From positions 21,165,851 to 21,229,850 of the forward strand of contig NC_079877.1 in NCBI RefSeq assembly GCF_029227915.1: a stretch of 64,000 nucleotides of DNA. Direction: 5' to 3'. This document shows, piece by piece, positions 32,757-42,532 of the stretch; position 1 is the stretch's first letter; each line of letters begins with the position of its first letter. The position numbers were made by a program, and so were the translations under genes. The notes beneath the pieces were generated by a model, which was not told the origin of the DNA, made no database searches, and saw only the letters and a program-made list of their open reading frames with translations. The DNA is from Hydractinia symbiolongicarpus (Eukaryota; Cnidaria; Hydrozoa; Anthoathecata; Hydractiniidae).

Positions 32757-33041
32757 TTACCCATCTATTAACTTTTTGTCTATTGAATTCCGAACAGGGA
32801 AATAAGGTACTTTTGCCTGTGTTGGCTCTGAAATAAGGGGTAATTTGACCCTTGTATTACTGACAGGATACTTTTGTCCTGTGTTAACTTTTGCCATGCT
32901 GGAAGAAAATCTTTAAGGCGTCCTGCTAAGAGTACAGTTGGGATCTGCCACCCTGAGAACAGATTTTTTATGGCAGGATGAACTTTAGTGAGATCCTCCA
33001 AGTTCACCCAATTTTCGATTTGTGGAAGTGGTGACTGACTG

Positions 33042-33944
33042 TTAAGAAAAGGAACCTTTTTTATCTTTAGAAAAGTAGGTACCTTTATAATATGGCTTTG
33101 TTGGTGCTTTGTAGCTGTTGTAACGCCCCCCACCAGTCTTCCTGTAATGGAAGGGGCCACCAAGAAAGGGCTGTTTATGCCATTTTCTGTTGTTAGAAGG
33201 CTTCCCAGAAACTATGACCTCCTGTTTCATCGATTTTTGAAGTTCGGTCATCTGTTCCCGATATTTTTTGCCAAAGAGATCTGCGTCATGTTGCTGAAGA
33301 AGTGCAGCCTTCTCTTTTAGCGTTGCTGCAGCTTGTACGGATGAAATTTTTGATGTGGCTGAAAGAACATTCCTCCTGCGTTCGTAGGTCAGAACATTTA
33401 AACACTGGCCTACCATCGTCACTGTCTTTTCGACTGTTTTGGCTACTTCTTCAGGGGATGGAAGCTCCTCCTCCTCTGTTGCTGTCCTGACATTTTCCAC
33501 CATCATTCATACTTTGGATAGTGGTCCCATTATGTCGGCCACTCGCTCTTGCACCTTTTTCAGCATCCTGTCAAGCTCTAAACTCTGAGGATGTTCTTTT
33601 TTAAGAATATTTCCCAAGGATTCATCAAGTAATTTTATAGGATCCAAATTCGATGGTCGTGGCGCCTCCAATAAAACTTGTTCCTTGAGCTCCTTTTCTG
33701 GAATAAATCCCTCTGAAACATCGTTGGCATATGTGACCAATTCCACAGGAAGAGACCACTTGTGAAGGTCCTCCTCCCTGGTTACACGGAAGCGTTTATA
33801 ATCATCCCTCTCGAGCGGATGAGTAGCTTTTCGTTTGCCATGTGGGTCAATATCTGTGCTGTGATCAGCCACAGAAGCCCTTGACATATCGCTGTCACCG
33901 TCTTGGTTGACAGAAATATCCACTACATCAGATGTGGATTCCAT
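33042..33944 (-). pseudogene. DIRS ORF1 (gag-like)
   Basis: Two overlapping frames: 33944-33507 (MESTSDVVDISVNQDGDSD, a basic KRKATHPLERDDYKRF stretch, DESLGNILKKEHPQSLELDRM) and 33506-33042 (TVTMVGQCLNVLTYERRRNVL, DADLFGKKYREQM, and a basic Gly/Tyr-rich tail near KTGGGRYNSYKAP). They are adjacent without a gap, so either a frameshift or a single break separates them. The pattern LxxDxxLFGKKYREQ is typical of DIRS gag proteins. Confidence 0.65.
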
Positions 33945-34071
33945 GACGATAAATTATAAAATAAAAACTTGTAAAAAATATGTGTTGATTATGTAGAAAT
34001 AACTGGATAATTACGGTAGATAATTAACAATAAATCCAGAGCTCCTTTCTCAATCGTGAAAGAAATTCAAA

Positions 34072-34130
34072 GAGGAAGGAGGTCCAGACTCCACCAGCTT
34101 TGTGTAGTGGAGCTGGTTGGGTTGTAAGAA
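34072..34130. repeat. DIRS terminal inverted repeat, 5' side
   Basis: GAGGAAGGAGGTCCAGACTC through GGTTGGGTTGTAAGAA pairs in inverted orientation with 29613-29671. Confidence 0.8.
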
Positions 34131-34199
34131 GCGCTGTTTCCGACGTTCTGCGACAAGTCGGATTCTGCACTACAATGTAACCCGACTTTTCGGGTTATG

Positions 34200-34500
34200 C
34201 GCATGCGCATGAGCATAGTATAAATGCACGTGTTGTATCCTCGGCCAGGCCTCAGTCTTTGGTCGCGTGGAAAGCATCGCAAACTTTAAACAGCATGTCA
34301 AATCCTGAAGAACTCGATACACGTATCCAACAGCTGGTGGAAGATACACTTCAACGTCACCAAGAGCAAACATTGGCAGCTGCTACCTCTGTTGCTAAAA
34401 CAATTGCTTCACGTTTCTTAGACAGCCACAGTCAAAGATTGATAAAGCGTTGGAATCTCAAAAGAAATTGGCCAGCGTCAATCTGAAAGGCAAAGGAAAT
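34200..34500 (+). pseudogene. Promoter and start of a gag-like ORF cut by P3
   Basis: A TATA-like AGTATAAATG (34216) precedes an ATG at 34296 with MSNPEELDTRIQQLVEDTL, AAATSVAKTIASRF and, after a frame change, DKALESQKKLASVNLKGKGN. The K-G-N block resembles ORF1/gag proteins of YR-type retroelements in invertebrates. The frame runs straight into the P3 terminus at 34501, so P3 appears to have inserted into it. The remainder is not found at the P3 right flank. Confidence 0.4.
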
Positions 34501-34740
34501 AGGTAGAGTAGTACACCCTTACGCGTACAGTTTAGGTTTTCGACGGTCAAAACCCTATTAAAAAACGCTGCTTTTAGACCCCCTAAAAAATCTGTGACGT
34601 CACAGATTTCATCATGCCTCAAATGAGTAAACAAGTCACGTGACATCATGACGGCACTCGACAAAACTGCTGACACCAACAAACGCGCATGCGCAAATCT
34701 GTTTGAGTAGAAAGGGAAATTCCCTTCTCAAATTGCGACC
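34501..34740 (+). repeat. P3 left terminal inverted repeat
   Basis: AGGTAGAGTAGTACACCC at the tip corresponds to the reverse complement of the right tip. It includes a perfect 20-bp palindrome AATCTGTGACGTCACAGATT (34589-34608) with a TGACGTCA core and GTCACGTGAC at 34635-34644. Identity to the right repeat is roughly 90 percent by eye, with a few small indels near the inner end. Confidence 0.85.
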
Positions 34741-34780
34741 GTTGTTAGTTGAAGTCTGAATGTACTTATAATAAAGAGAA

Positions 34781-37700
34781 ATGAGTTGGTTCAAGAATGC
34801 AATTAGTAAATTATATAGCGCTGTCTCAGCGCCAGTAGCAGCAACTCGCGATGCTATTGCAGGTCGACTACAGAGCGTGCGAGACATTGTTACTTCTTAT
34901 TATAACAGAGCAAGGGAACAAATTCCTCTAAGGCCAACGCTGCACGACGAAATCGAAACCGAAGCGCGAGAGGACTTCTACGATGCTGGAGACATAAAAG
35001 ACGAATACAGCGGAGTCGAAGACATCAAGCACATGTTCCCACAAGAGAAAAATCGATCCGAAGGCGTCGAAGACATTCAGCGCATTTTTGACGAAAATGA
35101 CACACGGAAATCGCGTCAAGACATGGCGGTTCAACAAGAACCTCAATCGACCATTGGCAGATGCTATCATGCGAAAAGTTACGCCCTACATAGACATGAG
35201 AGTCAAGGTAGTCTACAGTTTTGCTTGCACCATCTACGAAGCAGGAGGTGGCACGGCTCCGTATCACAAGACCAAGGGAAGCGAAGGATCGCTTACGAGC
35301 CTAGCTGACATCGAGGCCTTTGTTGAAAAATGCGAAATGCAGCGATTAGATCTAGGAGATAACGAATTTTGGGGGAAGGCGTACTTGCCACCAGAAAGAA
35401 CAATCGAGACCCTAGGATCGTACGAAGGGAAAATAGTCTTCAATCATGTGCAGATCAAGATCATAGCGACGAGGGAGCCTTTACTTGGATGTGGACCTTT
35501 GCCAGACTGGTTGCGAAAGAAGAGGTGCATCTACAGCTTTGACAAGGAGGATGAAAGAACCGACAATTTATGCGTCTGGAGATGTATTGCCGTAAACTAC
35601 CGTGGAGAAAGAGAGCAGCGCGAGAAACGTGTCACGAGACCAGCCCTCAAAATAGCACGCGAGTACTACGAGAATCCTAAACTAAAGAGGGAAGAAGTAC
35701 GTGCTACGAAGCTCGTTGACTTCGAGGGCATAGCGAAGCGTTTCAAGATCAATATCAGAGTCTTTGAACCCAAAACCAACTCTGAGAAAGCGCCATGGAG
35801 ACTCGTGTACGGTCAGAATCAATACAAAAAAGATTTAGACACAATCAACCTTGGTATGCTGGATGGCCACTGTTTCTACATCAAGGATTTAGACGTACTG
35901 GCACGACAGAAATGAGAATGCGAAGCCTGCAAGCAAATGTTTACAAGCAACGGAGATCTTACGAGACATAAGAAGATATGTGAAGGAAAAAACCCTTCTA
36001 TCTGTTGCAAAGTCAAGAAGGTCAAGCGCATGCCTAGCAAGTCAGAGAAGGTCTTTTACGGTGAGGGCTTCAGCTATGACGCTTGTAAATGGCTCGAGCA
36101 CATGTCGAGGGAAACTGGAAGACACATCCATCACGCACTCTGTGGGCATGGAGGAGAACAGGTGATTCGCTACGGGGAGAAAGAAAATGAGGTCTACAAG
36201 GTAGACGGCTATGAATCTCAGACCAGGACAGTCTATGAGTACCACGGTTGCAAGTGGCACGGATGCCCCTGCCAAGGAACAAACAAAAATCGATTTACGG
36301 CCACCAAATCAAAGGAGGAAGGCATCCGAAAACTTGGCTACAACCTTGTGACAGTGTGGGAGTGTGAGAGCCCACCCAAAGCCAAGAGGTACTTCAAGAA
36401 AAAATTTCGACCCTACCCTCACTACATCGTGTTTGATTTCGAGGCCCTCATGCTCCCTCTGAATCAGCGACAAACATCCGATCTAACATACATCTCGGAG
36501 CATGTGCCGGTCAGCGTCGCTATTTACGATAGTCTGAACAGAGATCCAACGTTCTTAGAGCACGATGATCCCAAGATCTTGGTTAAACGGTTTGTGGAGC
36601 AGCTCGAAAAGAGACACGCCCTCATCGTGAAAGAGGTGGAGAGAATGTACCCGAGACCCAATGATTTTGACATGCTTCCAGACAAGACTCAGAAGGCATG
36701 GAACGAGTGGGTAAACCAAGTGGCCGTGATCGGCTTCAACAGTGGCAAGTATGACCTGAACATGATCAAGCGGTACTTTGTCGACCAAATTGCCAAAGAC
36801 GATAGCGAAAAGATCAACGTGGCGAAGAAAGACAACGACTACATGTTCTTCACGACCTCGAGGTTCAAATTTCTCGATATCAAAAATTTTCTCGCTCCTA
36901 GTATGGACTACGACCAATGGTGCAAGTCTCTGGATTGCAAGCTCGAAAAGCTGGTGTTCCCATACGAGTGGCTGATGAGCTATGACAAGCTAACCCACGT
37001 CGGACCAGTGGCGTACGAACACTTCTATAGCAGTCTTATTGGTAAAAACACCCTCTCTCCTGAAGAGTACGAAACATTCCGTGCAGAGTTTTACAAGCGA
37101 GGCTGTGTCACCATGATGGACTGGTTGTGTGAGTACAATCTAGCCGACGTGGAACCTTTCATCGAAGCTGTGGACAAGACAAGGTTGCAGTACTACGACG
37201 ACGAGATAGACATTTTGAAAGACGCAGTAAGCATACCAGGCGTATCGATGCGCTACGTCTTGAACAAGTCTCTACGACTGAATCCAAAGCTAGAGCTATA
37301 CGCTCCAGGAGAGCCTTGTAAGCATAAGTGTAATGAAGACTGCTTCAACATGGTCCAAGGCGTGCAAAAAGGTGCAAAAGGCTTGCACTGAGTGCACGAA
37401 GAATGAGGCCTACGAGCTCTTGCAGACGGGCATGGTAGGAGGGCCTGACATCGTGTTCTGTAGGTACCACGAGAGAGACGTGACGGGTATCAGATCTCAC
37501 ATCTACCAGGAGCCACGGAAGTGCAAAACTGTTTTGGGGCTTGACGCGAACCTGCTGTACCCGAGTACGTTGATGAACTACTTTTTATGCGGTAAAGAGA
37601 AGCTGATCAAGATCAAACCACCCACGGCTGAGCACAACATCAGACTGTTGAAAGAAGGTATGCAAAATGGATCCCTCTTTGGTTTTGCGCAGGTCGACAT

Positions 37701-38787
37701 CGAGGTCCCTCTGGAACTGTATGACAAATTCAGCGAGATGGCTCCGCTATTTTTGGTCAAGGGGATACCCGACGATCAAATCCCCGAGCACATGCACGAG
37801 TACCTAAAAGCAACAGGGCGCAAGCGTATTCAAGGTACACGTAAGCTCCTAGGGTTGATGAAAGCTGAAAAGATCTTGTTGTTCACAACCTTGCTCGAGG
37901 AGTACCTTGACCATGGCCTGAAAGTGACTGCTTTTCACCAATTCATCAAGTACACTCGAGGTAAACCGTTTGCGTGGTTTCCGGAAGAAATTGCGGATGC
38001 ACGACGACAAGCCGATAAAGACCCCGACAAGCGCATCGCGGGAGATACGGCCAAGCTGAAAGGGACCTCGTTCTATGGAAAAATGATCGAAGATCAAGCG
38101 AGGCACGCAAACACCACCTTTACGAGAGATGAAAAGAAGGTGGATGCAGCGATGAGATCGCCGTACCTTGAAGATCTTGAAGAGATAGGCGATGCTTACA
38201 AGATCCGAGAAGGAAAGAAAAAGGTGCATATCGACAGAGCGTACCAGTGCGGCATTGCGGTGTACCAGCTGGCCAAATTGCGCATGCTTCAGTTCTATTA
38301 CAATTTTTTGGATAAGTACGTGGATCGTCGAGACTTTGAATATATTTACATGGATACGGACAGTGCCTATTTTGCCATCTCTGGAGAAGAGTTGCGTGAT
38401 GTCGTTCGCCCTGAACTGCTCGACGAGTACGACAAAGACGTGAAAAACTGGCTCGTCACTGATAAGTACTTGAGTCGAACAGGAGGGATATTCAAACCGG
38501 AATTTATCGGGTTTAGGATGATCGCCCCGACAACCAAGTGTTACTTTGTGGAAGGAAAAGAGGGCACAAAGTTTTCGTGTAAGGGCATGTCGAAGGAGCG
38601 GAACGCTATGACATGTGAGAGGTATAAGAACGCGTTGAATGGCATTGACACTGCGAAAAACGTAGGTTTCCGGGTTCGCAACCAGGGTATGGTTACGTAC
38701 GAACAAAACAAGCTGGGCCTCTCGGCGTTTTATGATAAGCGAAAGGTATTCGAGGATGGTATACATACGGTGCCTTTGGAATTGTAA
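34781..38787 (+). pseudogene. POLB: Protein-primed DNA polymerase B with OTU-like N-terminal region (P3)
   Basis: One long gene read in three frames. N-terminal part: MSWFKNAISKLYSAVSAPV, then a frameshift near 35090. Next comes an OTU-like segment (DNLCVWRCIA with candidate Cys, GHCFYIKDL with candidate His), a TGA at 35914, a zinc-finger motif CEACKQMFTSNGDLTRHKKIC, a restriction-endonuclease-like YEYHGCKWHGCPC, exonuclease motifs VFDFEAL and GFNSGKYDLN, a frameshift near 37360, then polymerase motifs GLDANLLYPS (A), KGTSFYGKMIED (B) and YIYMDTDSAYF (C). It is distinct from the P2 polymerase. The protein would replicate the element from a protein primer. Confidence 0.85.
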
Positions 38788-38929
38788 GTTGCGTTGAAAA
38801 ATGTAAAGGATGCACTATACAAGCAAGTAAATCGGGCTTACAGGTCAGGCTTAAAAGGATGTCAGGGGGTAGCTTTGGACGCTACCGACTTCACCCCTTA
38901 CCACGAGGGTTTTGTTTTGAAAAATAAAA
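38788..38929 (+). pseudogene. BRO-N-like fragment after polB
   Basis: Reads KNVKDALYKQVNRAYRS and FTPYHEGFV directly after the polymerase stop. The first 33 bases recur nearly unchanged at 44336-44370, where they continue into a BRO-N-like sequence. It is therefore a captured or leftover piece of a BRO-type gene. Confidence 0.4.
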
Positions 38930-39559
38930 ATGATGAACGACATAGGCACTGTAGCAATAATTCTTCCGTACGTCTTGATCGTGCTCTGCTTTTTGCGTTA
39001 TAGAAGGCTTCTAATAAAGATGAGTGAGATTACAGCTATATTTGATGACACACCTGCGGAAGCCTTTCAAGCCAAAGAAAAACCTATCGACAAACGTCAA
39101 GCTTTGAAAGATGCTATACGCAAAGGCAAACAGCATCTCTTGCCGAATTAATGTACTGAAAGCTTTGCTGACAAGGAACCAGATGAGGTGATCGAAAAAG
39201 CGTATGCGGAATTCATTCAACGAGAGCTCCACGAAAAGGGAGAAAAGACCGCCAAGGCACTATCTTCACATGCGATTAGCATGTACGCGAAGGCTGTAGG
39301 TAATGTTATTCAACTCGATAGAGCAGAGGGTCTGAAAAAAGACATCGAGGAAGATCCGATTATCAAGGACTCCATGGCAGATTTGGGGATCCTTGTATAC
39401 TCTGCCTTTGGAAAATTTCTAGCGCCACTATTGGTTGCTGCTCATACCATTAATCACACTCAGCTCTCCGCGAAGCATAAGACAGATGAAAAGCGAGATG
39501 ACGAACAGCAAGAAAAAGATGGGGAGCAGTCTTTAGAAGTTTCACATGAGCAATCGTGA
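38930..39559 (+). pseudogene. ~200-aa membrane protein (P3), one nonsense codon
   Basis: An N-terminal TM helix (IGTVAIILPYVLIVLCFLRY) is followed by an internal Met (MSEITAIFDD), a charged segment, a TAA at 39149-39151, then FIQRELHEKGEKTAKALSSH, AISMYAKAVGNVIQLD and a second hydrophobic region (LGILVYSAFGKFLAPLLVAA). In P2 the stop position is a Lys codon. The P4 homolog is open from end to end. Its place right after polB in P2 and P3 suggests co-expression. Function unknown. Confidence 0.65.
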
Positions 39560-39645
39560 AAATATTGATAGTGTAAGCAGGGGGAAAATGCTCAGAATAA
39601 GAGCAGGGTACACAGATTGGTGTGGTATCTACGGTGACTCCCACT

Positions 39646-39688
39646 CACGCCTGTGGTGGAAAGCGATCAGCTTTCCACCACAGGCGTG
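39646..39688. terminator. Perfect 19-bp stem hairpin (P3)
   Basis: CACGCCTGTGGTGGAAAGC and its exact complement GCTTTCCACCACAGGCGTG with a GATCA loop, 87 bp downstream of the membrane protein gene. Confidence 0.7.
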
Positions 39689-39882
39689 TAATTTAGTGAG
39701 GACTTCGTATAAGAACGCGATAAGATACGCCTTCGGTCATTTAAAACAGTATATGGCTTTCCCCTCGTTGTAGGTGGGGGATGAAACGTCCCCCGCTACC
39801 ACCCCGATCTGGGCACTTCAGATAAAGACTTCTTTTCATCCTCATCTACTATTTTTCCAAGGGCAAGTCTCCAACTAAATAA
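39689..39882. other. Spacer with a second small hairpin
   Basis: GGGGGA and TCCCCC flank a TGAAACG loop near 39775. It precedes the next gene, which starts with AATAAATG. Confidence 0.4.
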
Positions 39883-40250
39883 ATGAGTGAATCTAACCAA
39901 GTCATAACCAAGAAGAATGAGGGTCGTGTTGCTGCTGGCAAGAGACTTGCTGAATGGAATCGCAAGAACAAGGCTGACTTACAGAAGAACTTGGGCAAAA
40001 GTACTTCGCAAGAGGGTCAGGAATCGTCGCAGGTCACAAGTTCAGTGCATATATCTATGTCGCTGGAGGTATTGCCGTACTTGCCGCTTGCGTAGCATTC
40101 TATTACATACGTAAGAAGCCTGCTGAAACCCCAGAGCCTAGCGTCTCCACAGGTGCGCCAGCGGAAGGACCGTCTCAACCCACGCAACGCGATCGCCTGG
40201 CGTCTCCGCAGGAGCAAGAGCGTCATATCGACATTTTCAAGATGCGATAA
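39883..40250 (+). pseudogene. Single-TM linker protein (P3), frameshifted
   Basis: MSESNQVITKKNEGRVAAGK with RLAEWNRKNK, then a frameshift near 40030, a TM helix (YVAGGIAVLAACVAFYYI) and a Pro/Ser/Gln-rich tail. Homologs: 57046-57453 (P4, intact) and P2. It starts in AAATAAATGAG. The tail contains the GC-rich P3 mini-repeat twice (about 40138-40165 and 40189-40215). Confidence 0.6.
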
Positions 40251-40260
40251 CCTATAATAA

Positions 40261-40488
40261 ATGAGCAGCAAAGAGTATGAGAAAGAAGTCGTCGATTCCT
40301 TGTGGGAATCTGTCAGACTAGTATCCTATACTATTGTCTTGGCGCTAGGCGCGAAAAAGGCTCTGGGAGTTTCTAGACCGGGGGCCAAGATGGACATGGA
40401 GGACGGCTTGAAGCTCGCTGGATATATGACAGTAGCGATATTATTCGACGATTACGCGATAAAAAAGGGTGGTATAAGCGTTCCATGA
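40261..40488 (+). CDS. 75-aa Polinton protein (P3)
   Basis: MSSKEYEKEVVDSLWESVRL, a hydrophobic helix (LVSYTIVLALGAKKALGV), then SRPGAKMDMEDGLKLAGYMT. Open in P3, frameshifted in P2 and P4. The start lies in CTATAATAAATG, a clean example of the start motif. Function unknown; gene order is constant with the TM linker protein. Confidence 0.65.
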   Translation: MSSKEYEKEVVDSLWESVRLVSYTIVLALGAKKALGVSRPGAKMDMEDGLKLAGYMTVAILFDDYAIKKGGISVP

Positions 40489-40647
40489 TGCCTACAAAAT
40501 AGTTGACCAACGAGAAGACTACATAATACAAATACCCAACCAATGTGGGCAAGCGAGAACATCAGAAAAGGTCTTCATCTCTAAGTAAGCGCCCTATAAG
40601 CTTCGTGTCTGTCACTAGGAAAACACAAAGCAATACCCTCAGAATAA

Positions 40648-41249
40648 ATGACTCTAGACATTGTCAAGGAGCCGCATACGGCAATGGCAAGACGCAGCGT
40701 GTCCTGGATTTGGTTGAGAATGAGTATAGCCAGCATTTCGATAACCTTGTCATTCTCTGCCCTACCCTCCGGTGGAACAACACTTATCAAGAGAGATCCT
40801 CGCTATGGAGGGATGACCATGTCTTTCTGATAGAGCCCAAGGATCAGCTGTTCAAGTGGATTCAAAAACTGTCGTCATTGCTGGCGGGCGAAGAGACGTT
40901 GTTTATCGTTGACGATATGATAGACGACGAGAGTCTCCACAAAACTCGTGGTGCGTTGCTAGAACTAGCTGTTTCGGGTAGACATCGCAAACACAGTCTC
41001 TGGCTACTAACACAAAGATATAAGAAGATTCCAATAACAGTAAGGGATCAAATGAAACAGCTTTTTGTCTGGTATCCGAAGAATCGGAAGGAGTTTGAGC
41101 TCATTCATGAAGAGAACGATGTAATTTAAAGTAGGAAAGAAATTTCCATTATTAAGGCTCAGCTCAAGAAGTCCAAGCATGCTTGCTTGCACGTAAGACT
41201 GGAACATCCTAGAAGTTACAAGATTGTTGGATGCAAGTTAGACTCTTGA
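40648..41249 (+). pseudogene. ATP: Packaging ATPase (FtsK/HerA, A32-like), P3 copy, broken
   Basis: The start is at AGAATAAATGAC, followed by EPHTA. A deletion of roughly 15-25 bases then removes the beginning of the Walker A loop and shifts frame; downstream GNGKTQRVLDLVENEY, VILCPTLRWNNTY, Walker B-type TLFIVDDMIDDE, GRHRKHSLWLLTQRY and VWYPKNRKEF match the intact P4 ATPase (55598-56209). A TAA replaces a Glu codon near 41127. The protein would pump element DNA into capsids. Confidence 0.85.
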
Positions 41250-41262
41250 CATGTAAGAAAAG

Positions 41263-41460
41263 ATGGATAATGAGAGTGTAATTAAAGCTGTGTATTAAGC
41301 TCTTTTAAGAGCCCATGCCAGACTAATAAATGCTGTGAATGATGACGCTGACAGCAAACTGGTAAACACGACTCGGTATATTGAAGAGTTATGCGAAAAA
41401 TATCCATGGCTTCCTCAGCTTGGTGTTCATTATTGGATCTATGAGCCTTGGCGTATATAG
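41263..41460 (+). pseudogene. Small unrecognised ORF with internal duplication downstream
   Basis: MDNESVIKAVY, one TAA, then ALLRAHARLINAVNDDADSK and YIEELCEKYPWLPQLGVHYW with EPWRI at the end. The last part (KYPWL..GV.YW...EPWR) recurs in diverged form at 41507-41607, where two hairpins interrupt it. It has no recognised family. Confidence 0.4.
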
Positions 41461-41483
41461 TGCCTGCGCTCGAAGACTCAACT

Positions 41484-41511
41484 TTTTTGTAGCTTCACGA
41501 GGCTACAAAAA
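41484..41511. terminator. Hairpin (P3, upstream of BRO gene)
   Basis: Arms TTTTTGTAGC and GCTACAAAAA with an 8-base loop. Confidence 0.5.
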
Positions 41512-41548
41512 TATCCATGGCTTTCTCATCAAGGTGTTCGTTATTGGT

Positions 41549-41584
41549 AATTTTGTGACTTTTTTCGAATCACAAAAAAAATTG
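41549..41584. terminator. Second hairpin upstream of BRO gene
   Basis: AATTTTGTGA pairs with TCACAAAA and following A-rich sequence ending ATT; it lies 29 bp before the BRO start. Confidence 0.45.
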
Positions 41585-41612
41585 TGGTTGAGCCTTGGCG
41601 TGTATAAGAAAG

Positions 41613-42420
41613 ATGTCCTTGGTCAGTAATTTTTTCGAAGACAGCAAAGTTCGTTCTTTGTACATTAAGGAAAGAGGCCAATGCCTCGTAGCCAAAGACG
41701 TGTGGAGAGCTGTCGGGTATAACGATAATCGTGATGGTAGAAAAGCTATTCGGGCACATGTACCGGAGAAGCATGTAAAGCGGGCCTGGGAGGTTAAAAG
41801 TGCCGCAGAAGACAAAGGGCCCCCCGATATCGCCCCCTTTCATCCAGACACGATGTTACTGACAAAACCTGGTCTCTACTGCTTCCTTTGGTGTAAGGTG
41901 TAAGAAATCCAAGGCACAACCATTTTTGGATTGGGTTGTTGAAGAGGTGCTACCCAAAGAATTGCGAAAGCTTGCCGCAACCATCGAAGAAAAAGATATA
42001 GCCCTGGCGCTCCTTGCGGATGATCTCGATCAAAGGGACGTGACCATTGCCAACCTAGAGGACGACCTCCAGGAGAGGGACGAAGAAATCGTTGAACTAC
42101 GAGAAAGACACGTCCCGCATCGACATCAATATGACAACGTGCTATGCGTGTTTGACAAGAACCATCCTCATGATAAGCATCCCTACTACATGATCAGATG
42201 TCAGCGTAGACAGCTGGGCAAGAGCATGGGTATACTGATGACAAAGTACCCCGAGAGCACTATACTCGGGAGATGTGACGATCCTAACGCGATACACACC
42301 TGGTGTCGGTTTAAGGAGGACACACTAGGGTCTGCGAACTCTTACAAAAACCAATTTACCCTGCCCGACGATGATACGCGTGAGCTGTTCGAGGGAATGT
42401 TTGACATCGATATGGTGTAA
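41613..42420 (+). pseudogene. BRO family protein (P3), one frameshift
   Basis: The BRO-N domain has VRSLYIKERGQCLVAKDVW and RAVGYNDNRDGRKAIRAHV, then TKPGLYCFL. A 7-bp tandem duplication (GTGTAAG twice, about 41890-41905) shifts frame. The remaining frame (41926-42420) carries DWVVEEVLPKELRKLA, a coiled coil (ALLADDLDQRDVTIANLEDD) and a C-terminal domain with PYYMIRCQRRQLGKSMG. BRO proteins are DNA-binding regulators in large DNA viruses. Its map position equals that of the MSV199 gene in P2. Confidence 0.75.
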
Positions 42421-42429
42421 GCGCGCACA

Positions 42430-42462
42430 TTTTTTTGTGGTTATACAAAAACCACAAAAAAA
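42430..42462. terminator. Hairpin after BRO gene
   Basis: TTTTTTTGTGGTT (42430-42442) and AACCACAAAAAAA (42450-42462), 13-bp stem, 9 bp after the stop. Confidence 0.65.
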
Positions 42463-42532
42463 AGACACACCTGATAGACGCTGCTTGACCACTTCGGCTG
42501 TATGTTAAAAGGTAGATAAATGTCAAAGAAAA

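Larger units (their letters stand above)
29613..34130 (-). mobile_element. DIRS-type tyrosine-recombinase retrotransposon
   Basis: A 4.5-kb element read on the minus strand: gag-like ORF, RT/RNase H ORF and tyrosine recombinase ORF, bounded by inverted repeats of about 59 bp (29613-29671 and 34072-34130). Inverted rather than direct terminal repeats, plus a recombinase in place of an integrase, define DIRS elements. Open frames are long but carry stops, frameshifts and one ~450-bp insertion. Confidence 0.85.

Noticed and set aside
37849-38766. 305-codon minus-strand frame inside polB
   Set aside because: It is antisense to the polymerase catalytic region with motifs A-C and has no recognisable motif itself.
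39770-39800. Hammerhead-like ribozyme at GGGGGATGAAACGTCCCCC
   Set aside because: Only a GAAAC-like loop is present; the CTGATGA core and three-helix layout are absent.
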